Assembly (NCBI RefSeq): GCF_015910535.1
Contig: NZ_JACBJG010000002.1
Location: 372,001-436,000 of the forward strand
Length of the DNA stretch: 64,000 nt
Direction: 5' to 3'
Origin: Saccharomonospora sp. NB11
GTDB taxonomy: Bacteria > Actinomycetota > Actinomycetes > Mycobacteriales > Pseudonocardiaceae
The notes under the pieces were generated by a model that had not been told where the DNA came from, ran no database searches, and saw only the letters and a program-made list of their open reading frames with translations. This document shows, piece after piece, positions 9,608-17,513 of this stretch. Numbering within the stretch: position 1 is the first letter of the stretch; each line of letters starts with the position of its first letter. A program made the translations under genes and the position numbers.

Positions 9608-10777
9608 GTGAACGACACGGTCGCGCGCCTCCGCCACTTCCTCGACACGTATCGGCCCCCCACGCCGTGCCTGGTGGTCGACGTCGACACCGTCGTCGAC
9701 CGCTACACCCGGCTCGCCTCGGCGTTCGCCGGTTATCGGGTGCAGTACGCCGTCAAGGCCAACCCCCACCCGGCCGTGCTCCGGGCGTTGACCGCCGCGG
9801 GCGCCGCGTTCGACGTCGCCAGCCCCGGCGAGATCGACCTGTGCCTCGCCGCGGGAGCCGCGCCGACCTCGCTCTCGTACGGCAACACCATCAAGAAGCC
9901 GACCGACATCGCTCGGGCGTTCGCCGCGGGCGTGCGCGAGTACACCGTCGACGCGCGAAGCGACCTCGACAACCTCGCTCGACTCGCTCCGGGCGCCGAG
10001 GTGTCGGTCCGCCTGCTCGTCGAGGACGGCCCCGACTCGGTGACCCCGTTCGGCCACAAGTTCGGGTGCTGCGCGGAGGACGCGGTGCGGCTCCTGGTGC
10101 TGGCCTCCGAGCGCGGACTCGACCCGGTGGGCGTGAGCTTCCACGTGGGCTCGCAACAGCTCGATCCGGAGGCCTGGGACGTCGCCGTCGCCGAGGCCGC
10201 GAAGGTCTTCACGGCGACCGCCGAACGCGGCGTGCCGTTGCGCCGCCTGAACGTCGGGGGTGGCTTCGGCCTTCCGTACACCGGCGCCGCCCCGAGCACC
10301 GAGACCTACGCCGAGGCCGTCACGGCCGCCGTCCGGGCACACTTCCCGACCGTGCCCGAGCTGGTGTGCGAACCGGGACGGGCCGTGGTCGCCGAGGCCG
10401 GGCTGATCCGCAGCGAAGTCGTCGTCGTGTCCCGCAAGCGCCCCACGGACCCGCACCGGTGGGTCTTCCTCGACGTCGGTCGTTACAACGGCCTGGCCGA
10501 GACCGAGAACGAGGCGATCGCCTACCGCATCGAGGCCGTGGGTGACCAGTCGTCCGAGGACGGTCCCGTGATCATCGCCGGACCGACGTGCGATGGTGAC
10601 GACGTGCTCTACCAGCGAACGCCGTACCGACTGCCGCTCTCGCTGCGCGCCGGGGACGTGGTCGACCTCCTCGACGCCGGTGCGTACACGGCCAGCTACT
10701 CGTCGGTGGCGTTCAACGGCATCGAGCCCTTGCGTACGTACTGCATCTCCGAAGGGAGGCTGATCAGTGCCGAGTGA
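9608..10777 (+). CDS. type III PLP-dependent ornithine/lysine-type decarboxylase
   Basis: This alanine-racemase-fold decarboxylase probably makes putrescine (or cadaverine) from ornithine (or lysine). With the GTG at 9608 it has 389 residues. PLP lysine Lys50 is in YAVKANPHP, the phosphate-binding and active-site motifs HVGSQ, GGGFG, CEPGR and GPTCDGDD are all present, and the last carries the catalytic Cys. Longer frames start at 9485 or 9536, but family members begin about 10-15 residues before the PPTPCLVVDVD strand, which favours 9608. The stop overlaps the speD start, tying it to AdoMet decarboxylase and spermidine synthase in one operon. Substrate choice between ornithine and lysine is not certain from sequence. 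Confidence 0.88.
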   Translation: MNDTVARLRHFLDTYRPPTPCLVVDVDTVVDRYTRLASAFAGYRVQYAVKANPHPAVLRALTAAGAAFDVASPGEIDLCLAAGAAPTSLSYGNTIKKPTDIARAFAAGVREYTVDARSDLDNLARLAPGAEVSVRLLVEDGPDSVTPFGHKFGCCAEDAVRLLVLASERGLDPVGVSFHVGSQQLDPEAWDVAVAEAAKVFTATAERGVPLRRLNVGGGFGLPYTGAAPSTETYAEAVTAAVRAHFPTVPELVCEPGRAVVAEAGLIRSEVVVVSRKRPTDPHRWVFLDVGRYNGLAETENEAIAYRIEAVGDQSSEDGPVIIAGPTCDGDDVLYQRTPYRLPLSLRAGDVVDLLDAGAYTASYSSVAFNGIEPLRTYCISEGRLISAE

Positions 10778-11159
10778 CGCCGCTCCGGTCGGAGCGTTCT
10801 CCGGCAGGCACGTGCTCGCCGAGCTGGACGGGATCGATCCGTCGCTGCTCGACGACGCGGAGTTCCTGCGCACCACGTTGGCGAGCACGTTGACCGACGC
10901 GGGCGCCACGGTGTGCGACGTCATCACCCATCGTTTCGAGCCGCAGGGTGTGACGGTCCTGGCGATGCTCGCCGAGTCGCACGCCTCCCTGCACACCTAT
11001 CCGGAGCTGGGGGCGATGTTCGTCGACGTCTTCACGTGCGGGCACCGCGCCGACCCGGAACACGCCGTGCGACTGCTCGCCAAGGCACTCGGCGCCGAGG
11101 CCGAGACCATGTCCACGATCACCAGGGGCCGTCGGCCCTCGGAGGCAGGAGAACGATGA
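10767..11159 (+). CDS. speD: S-adenosylmethionine decarboxylase proenzyme
   Basis: This 130-residue pyruvoyl enzyme should decarboxylate S-adenosylmethionine to give the aminopropyl donor for polyamines. The chain would self-cleave between Glu70 and Ser71 in LAESHASLHTYPE. His76 and Cys91 match His68 and Cys83 of the Thermotoga enzyme with the same +8 offset as Ser71 to Ser63. It starts at GTG 10767, overlapping the decarboxylase stop, with GAAGGGAGG upstream, and its stop overlaps the speE ATG. All key residues are present, so it is expected to be a true AdoMet decarboxylase. Confidence 0.93.
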   Translation: MPSDAAPVGAFSGRHVLAELDGIDPSLLDDAEFLRTTLASTLTDAGATVCDVITHRFEPQGVTVLAMLAESHASLHTYPELGAMFVDVFTCGHRADPEHAVRLLAKALGAEAETMSTITRGRRPSEAGER

Positions 11160-12019
11160 GCACACGCATCAGCGAACCGGTGGGACCCGGACTCACCCGC
11201 GTCTGGGAGGTCTCCGACGTCCTGGTGGACATGCGCACCGACTTCCAACACGTCGTGATCGGCCGCACCGCGCAGGGAGTGTCCCTGTTCTGCGACGACG
11301 AACGGCAGAGCACCGAGGCCAGCCAGCTCGTCTACCACGAAGCGCTCATGGTGCCGCCGATGTTGCTGGCTGACGAGGTCGACCGGGTCCTGATCATCGG
11401 CTCCAGTGAGGGCGTCGCCAGCCAGTTGGCCGTCGCCTACGGTGCCGAGCAGGTCGACCACGTCGACATCGACGCCGAGACGGTCCGCGCCTGCGCCACG
11501 CATCTGCCCTATGGCTACACGCCGGAGGAGTTGGCAGCGGCCGAACGCGGTGACGGGCGCGTGCGGGTGCACTACCGCGACGGCTGGGACTTTCTGGCCA
11601 CCACCACGACCCGGTACGACGTCGTGGTGATCGACCTGCCGGACGAGAACGACGATCCGGACGCACAGCACAACCGGCTGTACGGGCCCGACTTCCTTCG
11701 CCGCTGCACCGAGGTGCTCGCACCGGGCGGGGTGGTCAGTTGTCAGGCAGGCTGTCCGACGCTCTGGCGTCACGACACCTTGCTCAGCGCCTGGGACCGG
11801 TTCACCGACGCCTTCGGCACGGTCGTGTACTTCGGCTCCGACGAGCACGAATGGGCGTTCCTGTCCGGCCGGCCGGACGTGCGGGACTCCCCGGTCGAGT
11901 CGATGGCCGAGGCGCTCGCGAGGTCGGCCTACCGACCGGAGTCCATCGACGCGGAGGCCCTGCGAGGCTGCACGGTGCCGCCGCGATCGGTGCGGATCAG
12001 AGCGGGCGCCCCTCGCTGA
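11156..12019 (+). CDS. speE: spermidine-synthase-like polyamine aminopropyltransferase
   Basis: This 287-residue protein starts at the ATG overlapping the speD stop (ATGA). It has the aminopropyltransferase layout: a short N-terminal beta domain, YHEAL, a Rossmann fold and LYGPDFLRRC. Two aspartates in VIDLPDE match the catalytic pair of DSTDP in classical spermidine synthase. The nucleotide-binding loop is GSSEGV instead of the usual GGGDGG and the substrate segment is divergent, so the amine acceptor may not be putrescine. The operon context strongly supports a polyamine role. Its 3' end overlaps the opposite-strand DUF3817 gene by 23 bases. Confidence 0.87.
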   Translation: MSTRISEPVGPGLTRVWEVSDVLVDMRTDFQHVVIGRTAQGVSLFCDDERQSTEASQLVYHEALMVPPMLLADEVDRVLIIGSSEGVASQLAVAYGAEQVDHVDIDAETVRACATHLPYGYTPEELAAAERGDGRVRVHYRDGWDFLATTTTRYDVVVIDLPDENDDPDAQHNRLYGPDFLRRCTEVLAPGGVVSCQAGCPTLWRHDTLLSAWDRFTDAFGTVVYFGSDEHEWAFLSGRPDVRDSPVESMAEALARSAYRPESIDAEALRGCTVPPRSVRIRAGAPR

Positions 12020-12338
12020 CCCGGCGGGTCACGGCGCGTTCGGCGACGAAGGAGAAGAAGGGCACGCATCCGGCGAGCAGCACGCCGATCGTGCCCTTCA
12101 CCGACCAGCGAGCCTTCAGCGCCAGGTCGACCGCGAGCACGAGGTAGACCATGTAGATCACGCCGTGGATCGGCGAGTACACGGCCGAGGGCCCCGGGTT
12201 GTCGAACACGTACCGGATCACCATGACCACGACCAACCCGAGCAGACCGAGCCCGGTCACGAAGGCCGCCGCCCGGAAGCGCTTCAACGGCTTCGTCAGG
12301 TCGGCCTTCGTCGTCTCGTCCCGCGCGGTCGTCACCAT
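11997..12338 (-). CDS. DUF3817 integral membrane protein
   Basis: With the ATG at 12338 (GGAGAGGA upstream, one base after the preceding stop) this is a 113-residue protein with three hydrophobic segments; a start seven codons earlier is possible but overlaps the upstream gene. The segments around VTGLGLLGLVVVMVIRYVF, HGVIYMVYLVLAVDLAL and GTIGVLLAGCVPFFSF fit DUF3817, a family of small actinobacterial membrane proteins of unknown function. It follows the next gene as a two-gene unit. Confidence 0.85.
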   Translation of the reverse strand: MVTTARDETTKADLTKPLKRFRAAAFVTGLGLLGLVVVMVIRYVFDNPGPSAVYSPIHGVIYMVYLVLAVDLALKARWSVKGTIGVLLAGCVPFFSFVAERAVTRRVSEGRPL

Positions 12339-12339
12339 G

Positions 12340-12801
12340 TCAGTTCCTCTCCTGCTCACGGGCGTTCAGTTGCGCCAGGTAGGCGTTGTACTCCGCCAGC
12401 GCCGCGTCCTCGTCGTCCCAGTCGGCCGGTGCGTCGTCGCGTGCACGGGGCGTCGGGCTCGGGGACTTCACCTCGACCCGCTGCGACGGAGCCGCCACCG
12501 GTTCACTCGCCGTCGGCTCGCTCGGCGCGTGTGACGGGGCCGCGTCCTCCCGCGTGGCCGCCGTCGGCTCGCTCTGTGAGCCGGCCTGCCGACGCAAGCG
12601 GGCCAATCGCCAGAACATGAACGCGGGGAAGAGACCGAACAGCGGCCACTGCAACACATAACCCAAGTTCTGGAAGCTGCCGCCCGCCGACGTGAACCGC
12701 TCCCACTGCCACCAGGCCAGCCCGCAGCAGACGGCGAGGCTCAACATACACACGGCGGAGACGAGGAGCGCGCGCGTGAGGGCGGTGCGACGATCGGGCA
12801 C
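12340..12801 (-). CDS. membrane protein with charged cytoplasmic tail, function unknown
   Basis: This 153-residue protein has two predicted membrane segments near the N-terminus (about residues 11-30 and 46-66) joined by a short loop with WWQWERF. A proline/acidic tail of about 85 residues ends in DDEDAALAEYNAYLAQLNARE. The family looks like the partner usually found beside DUF3817 genes in actinobacteria, but I cannot name a function. It is probably cotranscribed with the DUF3817 gene, one base away. Confidence 0.75.
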   Translation of the reverse strand: MPDRRTALTRALLVSAVCMLSLAVCCGLAWWQWERFTSAGGSFQNLGYVLQWPLFGLFPAFMFWRLARLRRQAGSQSEPTAATREDAAPSHAPSEPTASEPVAAPSQRVEVKSPSPTPRARDDAPADWDDEDAALAEYNAYLAQLNAREQERN

Positions 12802-12891
12802 GCCTCCGACGCTAGCACTCCCCTCGGCGGGTCCGGCCGCTCGCCCGGTTTCGCCTGTGATGTCCGTCCAGTCGCTGACAGCGACGCGACC

Positions 12892-13770
12892 TCAATCGCG
12901 CTCGGCGGAGTTGCGCACGAGTTCGGCGTAGTGCGCGGCGAGCGCGAACACGGTACGCGCGTACTCCACGGACCGGTTGTACGACAGAACGGCGTCCCAC
13001 CAACCCTCGCCCGTTGCCACGTCGCGACCGTGTGCGCACAGGTAGAAGCCGGCGGTCAGAGCGGCGTCGTCGATCTGGTGCGGGTCCGCCTTCCCGTCGC
13101 CGGAGGCGTCGACGCCCACGAGCGCCCAGGTGCTGGGGATGAACTGCATCGGCCCCACGGCTCGGTCGTACCGGGTGTCGCCGTCCAACCGGCCACCGTC
13201 GGTGTCCGCGATTGCCTTCACTCCCGGTGAGCCGTCGAGCGCGACCCCGATGATCGGCGGCGATGGTCGCCCGTCCTCGTCGATCACGGCACCACCGTGT
13301 CGTCCGTGATTGGACTCGACCCGCCCGAGACCGGCGAGCATCGTCCACGAGAGTCGACAGTCGGGCAGCTCCTCGCGCAGGACCAGTTCGGCGTTGCCGT
13401 ACGCACGCAAGGCCCGGGCCGGGATGCCCACCACTGGAGCCAGCTCGTCGGCCCACTGGTCGAGCGTCCTGGCCTCGTCGGTGTCGCCCGGACGTCCCGG
13501 GCCGGTGTCCGGGTCATCGACCGGCGCCTCGCTGCCGACCTCGACGTCCGCGGGCGCGATCCCCCATGCGGGAATCGCGTCGGTCGTGGGCCCGGGCGGC
13601 GGCGCAGCGGCGGTGGTGAGCACCCACGTCCCACCCAGACCGACCGCGAGGACCACCAGGAGCGTCACGAACCGGCCCACCATGACTCGGCGAGCGCGGG
13701 GCGTTAGAGAGGACGTCGGCGACGACGCGCCGCGTGCTGCCTCGGAGGGCGTCACATCGAGGTCGGCCAC
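12892..13770 (-). CDS. secreted or membrane-anchored lytic murein transglycosylase
   Basis: The GTG at 13770, with GAAAGG 9 bases upstream, gives 292 residues; an in-frame ATG further upstream at 13830 adds 20 arginine-rich residues and seems less likely. A cytoplasmic stretch and one transmembrane helix precede a proline-rich linker and an SLT domain. GRVESNHGR carries the catalytic Glu, followed by AVGPMQFIPSTW and SYNRS. It should cleave peptidoglycan glycan strands to 1,6-anhydro products outside the membrane. GDGKADPHQIDDAAL is typical of the actinobacterial MltB-like group. Confidence 0.88.
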   Translation of the reverse strand: MADLDVTPSEAARGASSPTSSLTPRARRVMVGRFVTLLVVLAVGLGGTWVLTTAAAPPPGPTTDAIPAWGIAPADVEVGSEAPVDDPDTGPGRPGDTDEARTLDQWADELAPVVGIPARALRAYGNAELVLREELPDCRLSWTMLAGLGRVESNHGRHGGAVIDEDGRPSPPIIGVALDGSPGVKAIADTDGGRLDGDTRYDRAVGPMQFIPSTWALVGVDASGDGKADPHQIDDAALTAGFYLCAHGRDVATGEGWWDAVLSYNRSVEYARTVFALAAHYAELVRNSAERD

Positions 13771-13893
13771 CGATGCACGCCTTTCGGACCGGACCGAACA
13801 CCGGTGGGGATCGAGGACACGAGGCCGCACTGTAGCCGGTGATCGGTATGGCCGACAACGACCTGCCGCTCCGACCGCGGCAGGTCGGGAAGC

Positions 13894-14388
13894 TCACCCC
13901 GCGGCGTCGCGACGCTGGCGCGAGAGCCGGGCGACGCACCACGCGGGCGCGCTGCCCCGGCGCAGGTGTTCCAGCACGGTCAGCGGGCCGAGTCGACGAG
14001 CCAGGTCACTCGGCACCAGACCGGCGGCACGGTAGTCGAGCGCGCGCTGGTCGAGCGGACTGACGCCCGCGTCCCACCACGCCTTGGCCTCCTCGACGTC
14101 ACCGACCATCTGCCACCAGCCCGCCGCGGCGGCCAGGAGATCGAGTGGCGCGTCGGGCAGCCGTTCCTGCATCGCCTCCACGAAGTCGGGGTCGGCGAGG
14201 TCGACCGGAGCCCATCGCGCCGTGCCGGTTCCCCCACGTTGCCCGGGGATGCCGGGGATCTTCACCTCGGTCCGGGGGATCTCCGCCAGCCAGGCGGAGG
14301 CGATGCGGCGGACTTCCTTCTCCTCCGCGCTCTGTTCCCGTTCCGCCGCCCACTGCCGGATCACCGCGTCAACTCCGGGATCTCGCAT
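13894..14388 (-). CDS. hypothetical helical protein
   Basis: The ATG at 14388 is chosen because GAAGGAGG lies 7 bases upstream; this gives 164 residues, whereas the open frame extends 64 codons further without support. The protein is soluble and mostly helical, rich in Ala, Arg and Glu, with a C-terminal DLARRLGPLTVLEHLRRG segment that could be a helix-turn-helix. I do not recognise the family. Confidence 0.7.
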   Translation of the reverse strand: MRDPGVDAVIRQWAAEREQSAEEKEVRRIASAWLAEIPRTEVKIPGIPGQRGGTGTARWAPVDLADPDFVEAMQERLPDAPLDLLAAAAGWWQMVGDVEEAKAWWDAGVSPLDQRALDYRAAGLVPSDLARRLGPLTVLEHLRRGSAPAWCVARLSRQRRDAAG

Positions 14389-14703
14389 GCCTGCCTCCTT
14401 CGCAACCCACTTCCGTGGTTCCTCAAGGACTGGTCGAGCACCATCTGCAGATTTCGAAGCGTGATTTCTCGGGTACCGCGGGTCACGCAATGTGAGCACC
14501 GTAGGAGAGCTCACCGACGCTCCGGAAGAGGTCAGGCGTGCACTCTTTCTCCGACCTGTGATTTCAGGGCTGTAATCCACCCGTTTGCCGCAGCGAAACG
14601 GCCCGAAACGCCTTGTTGATCACGCTCCGTGGCCGTCGATACGTGGGCAGCACAAGGTCCGGCGCCCGAAGACGACGGGTGCCGGACCTTGTGACGAATG
14701 GGG
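14389..14703. other. gap with a strong terminator, otherwise no gene seen
   Basis: About 315 bases between two minus-strand genes. The left part must hold the promoter of the 164-residue protein; the right part contains the hairpin at 14651-14693. No convincing open frame is present. Confidence 0.55.
14651..14693 (-). terminator. 18-bp stem hairpin after the 55-residue membrane protein gene
   Basis: Arms CACAAGGTCCGGC (14651-14663) and GCCGGACCTTGTG (14681-14693) are perfect complements. The stem continues inward with four more pairs plus a G-U, leaving loop AAGACGA. It begins 10 bases beyond the stop of the small membrane-protein gene and has no T tract, as is common in high-GC actinobacteria. 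Confidence 0.8.
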
Positions 14704-14871
14704 TCAGGTGAACAGACTCTGGAAGAACGTGACGATCGCTTCGGCACCGTCCTGCAACCAGGCCAATGCCGAACGCACGGCGTCCGCGGACTCCAGGGGC
14801 CGCGAGATGAGCAGGAACAACACGAGCGCGACGGCACCGAAAATCAAGAACTTCTTCAGGCCCGGCGACAT
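14704..14871 (-). CDS. 55-residue single-pass membrane protein
   Basis: This short frame runs from the ATG at 14871 to a TGA at 14704 and encodes 55 residues. A hydrophobic segment FLIFGAVALVLFLLIS (residues about 8-23) is followed by an amphipathic C-terminal half with ALAWLQDGAEAIVTFFQSLF. The composition, the weak GGTGGGAA site upstream and the strong terminator directly after it argue for a real gene. Proteins of this size and pattern are widespread in actinobacteria, but I know of no assigned function. Confidence 0.7.
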   Translation of the reverse strand: MSPGLKKFLIFGAVALVLFLLISRPLESADAVRSALAWLQDGAEAIVTFFQSLFT

Positions 14872-15037
14872 GTTCCCACCCGATTCCGTCTCGTTGCTAC
14901 CTCACCGCGTTCCGCTGCGCGATCACGCCGTTCGGCGCGCCACCAGCTCCCTCATCATGCCTGATCGACCATCGCACCGACGGCCAATCACGCGAAGGAG
15001 GCACCGCCACGTACCGCTCGACCGAGCCTAGAAGATC

Positions 15038-15055
15038 GCCGGTACGTCGACCGGC
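15038..15055 (-). terminator. possible short terminator hairpin after the racemase gene
   Basis: GCCGGT and ACCGGC (6 bp, 6-base loop) lie about 29 bases beyond the racemase stop on the minus strand. The stem is short, so this is only a candidate. Confidence 0.3.
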
Positions 15056-15083
15056 ACCAACACGCCGATCGCGCGGTGTCGTC

Positions 15084-16235
15084 TCAACCGATCGCGCCCG
15101 CCGCCCGCAGCGACTCGATCTCCTCGTCGCCGTACCCGAGTTCGCCCAGCACCTCGGCGGTGTCGGCTCCTCTGCGGTGCGGCGGGTGTGGCCGTTGCGG
15201 AGGAGTGCGGTCGAACTTCGGCCCCGGCGCCGGTTGCGGCACACCGTCGATCTCGACGAACGTGCCTCGGGCGGCGTTGTGCGGATGATCCGCCGCCTCC
15301 CACGGGGACAACACCGGCGTCAGACACGCGTCCGTGCCCTCGGCCTTGGCCACGAGCTCGTCGCGCGTGTGTCGGCCGATGGCCTCCGCCAGGATCTCCC
15401 GTAGCCGCGACCAGTTCCGCGGGTCCAGATGGGACGGCACCGTCTCCGGGTCGAGTCCCAGCACATCGATCAGCGCGCGGAAGAACTTCGTCTCGATCGC
15501 GCCCACGGCGACGTACCGGCCGTCCGCGGTTTCGTAGGTGTCGTAGAACGGCGCGCCTCCGTCGAGGATGTTCTCCCCGCGCTCGCCCTCCCACAGCCCA
15601 CTCGCCTTCAACCCGAACAAGTGCGTGGTGAGCAACGCCGATCCGTCCACCATGGACGCGTCCACCACCTGCCCTCGGCCCGACGTCTGTCGCTCGACGA
15701 GTGCGGCCAGCACCCCCATGGCGAGGTACATCCCACCGCCGCCGAAGTCGGCGAGGAAGTTCACCGGCGGCACCGGCCGGTCGCCTCGCCGACCGATCGG
15801 GTGCAGCGCGCCCGACAGGCCGATGTAGTTGATGTCGTGCCCGGCCGTGTGGGCGAGCGGCCCATCCTGTCCCCACCCTGTGATCCGTCCGTAGACGACG
15901 CGCGGATTGCGGGCGTGGACGTCGGCGGGCCCGAGTCCCATTCGTTCGGTGACGCCGGGACGGAAGCCCTCGACGAACACGTCGGCCTTCTCGACCAGCC
16001 GCAGCACCACCTCGACACCCTCGGGCGTCTTCGTGTCGACCGCGATGGTCCTGCGGCCACGAAGCAGCGGGTCCTTCGGCATGGCCAACACGTCCTCGCC
16101 CTCGACGACGCGGTCGATGCGGACGACCTCGGCGCCGAGGTCCGCGAGGATCGTGCAGGCGAAGGGCGCCGGGGCCAGGCCGGCCAGTTCGACGACCCTC
16201 AACCCACGCAGCGGCCCGGACTTGCTCGCGTTCAC
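15084..16235 (-). CDS. mcr: alpha-methylacyl-CoA racemase (family III CoA-transferase fold)
   Basis: The GTG at 16235 (AGAAAGG 8 bases upstream) gives 383 residues. His133, Asp163 and Glu248 match the M. tuberculosis Mcr catalytic residues His126, Asp156 and Glu241 with a constant offset of seven, in GHDINYIGLSG, LADFGGGG and VGAIETKFF. It should epimerise 2-methylacyl-CoA thioesters, as needed before beta-oxidation of branched or sterol side chains. It lies 32 bases after the acyl-CoA dehydrogenase gene and is probably cotranscribed, so the pair would epimerise and then oxidise branched acyl-CoAs. A CoA-transferase activity is the main alternative. Confidence 0.88.
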   Translation of the reverse strand: MNASKSGPLRGLRVVELAGLAPAPFACTILADLGAEVVRIDRVVEGEDVLAMPKDPLLRGRRTIAVDTKTPEGVEVVLRLVEKADVFVEGFRPGVTERMGLGPADVHARNPRVVYGRITGWGQDGPLAHTAGHDINYIGLSGALHPIGRRGDRPVPPVNFLADFGGGGMYLAMGVLAALVERQTSGRGQVVDASMVDGSALLTTHLFGLKASGLWEGERGENILDGGAPFYDTYETADGRYVAVGAIETKFFRALIDVLGLDPETVPSHLDPRNWSRLREILAEAIGRHTRDELVAKAEGTDACLTPVLSPWEAADHPHNAARGTFVEIDGVPQPAPGPKFDRTPPQRPHPPHRRGADTAEVLGELGYGDEEIESLRAAGAIG

Positions 16236-16267
16236 CAATGTCGCCTTTCTGTCACGGTCCTCGCGCC

Positions 16268-17419
16268 TCAGAGGGTCCGCGAGATGATGTCCTTCATGAT
16301 CTCGTTCGTTCCACCGAAGATGCGCGAGATCCGCACGTCGGCCCATGCTCGCGCGATCGGGTACTCGGTCATGTAGCCGTAGCCGCCGAACAACTGCAGG
16401 CAGTCGTCGACCACCTTGTTGACCCGCTCGGTGGTCCAGAGCTTCACCATGGCCGCGCCCTGGACGTCGAGTTCGCCCCGGAGGTGCCGCTCGATGCACT
16501 GGTCGAGGAACGCGCGCGCGACCGCCGCCTCGGTGGCGGCCTCGGCCAGCGTGAACTTGGTGTTCTGGAAGGTGAACACCGGGCGTCCGAAGGCCGTGCG
16601 CTCCTTCGTGTAGGCGATCGTCTGGTCGATCGCACTCTCCATGCCGGCGACGGCGGTGACCGCGATGATGAGCCGCTCCTGCGGAAGCTGCTGCATCAGC
16701 TGGACGAAGCCCTGTCCCTCGGTCTCCCCCAGCAGGTTCTCCACGGGGACGCGCACGTCGTCGAAGAACAGCTCCGCCGTGTCCTGCCCGTGCATGCCGA
16801 TCTTGTCGAGCACCCGTCCCCGCCGGAACCCGGGCGTGGAGGTCTCCACGACGAGCAGCGAGATGCCCTTGGCCCCCGCGTCCGGGTCGGTCTTGACGGC
16901 GACGATCACGAGGTCGGCCAGCCCACCGTTGGTGATGAACGTCTTCGCGCCGTTGACGACGTAGTGGTCGCCGTCTCGCACCGCCCTGGTGGCGATCGAC
17001 TGGAGGTCGGAGCCGGTACCGGGTTCCGTCATGGCGATCGCGCCCACGTACTCGCCGCTCGCGAGTTTCGGCAGCCACTCGCGCTTCTTCTCCTCGGAGG
17101 CGTACGCGAGCAGGTAGTGCGCGACGATGCCGTTGTGCACGGTGACGCCCCATGCGCTGTCACCGGCCCTGGCCTGCTCCTCGTAGAGCACAGCCTCGTG
17201 CGCGAAGGTGCCGCCCCCGCCGCCGTACTCCTCCGGGATCGACAGGGCGAGCAGACCCACCTCGCCCGCCTTCGTCCACACCTCGCGGTCGATGTGCTTC
17301 TGCTCGGCCCAGCGAGCCTGATGCGGCACGAGTTCGTTGCGGCAGAACGTCCGCGCGAGGTCGCGCACGTCGTCCAGTTCCTCCGTCAGCCACGACGACC
17401 TCGGGTTCTGCAGCGGCAC
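16268..17419 (-). CDS. acyl-CoA dehydrogenase
   Basis: The GTG at 17419 (GAGGGGAG 7 bases upstream) gives 383 residues, the normal length; the open frame extends past the divergent TetR start and must be trimmed. Signatures include AMTEPGTGSDLQ, the FAD-site YVVNGAKTFITNG, and LFGGYGYMTEYP. The position of the MCAD catalytic Glu376 is Gly in IFGGTNEI, so the base is probably the Glu in QLPQERL, as in long-chain and isovaleryl-type enzymes. It introduces the alpha-beta double bond in an acyl-CoA, and its racemase neighbour suggests a branched substrate. Expression is probably controlled by the divergent TetR protein. Confidence 0.92.
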   Translation of the reverse strand: MPLQNPRSSWLTEELDDVRDLARTFCRNELVPHQARWAEQKHIDREVWTKAGEVGLLALSIPEEYGGGGGTFAHEAVLYEEQARAGDSAWGVTVHNGIVAHYLLAYASEEKKREWLPKLASGEYVGAIAMTEPGTGSDLQSIATRAVRDGDHYVVNGAKTFITNGGLADLVIVAVKTDPDAGAKGISLLVVETSTPGFRRGRVLDKIGMHGQDTAELFFDDVRVPVENLLGETEGQGFVQLMQQLPQERLIIAVTAVAGMESAIDQTIAYTKERTAFGRPVFTFQNTKFTLAEAATEAAVARAFLDQCIERHLRGELDVQGAAMVKLWTTERVNKVVDDCLQLFGGYGYMTEYPIARAWADVRISRIFGGTNEIMKDIISRTL

Positions 17420-17460
17420 TGGCGCTCTCCCCTCGAAAAACCATACGGCTGTAAGGTAAG

Positions 17461-17472
17461 TTCCGACTGGAA
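17461..17472. promoter_or_regulatory. candidate TetR operator in the dehydrogenase/TetR divergent promoter
   Basis: TTCC-GACT-GGAA is a perfect inverted repeat with two further symmetric bases on each side (TA...TA four positions out). It lies in the 94-base gap between the divergently transcribed genes, where TetR-family autoregulators usually bind. Confidence 0.4.
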
Positions 17473-17513
17473 TGTACGGCACTCTCCTCGTCCGGTAAAG
17501 GAGTCGCGCGACC

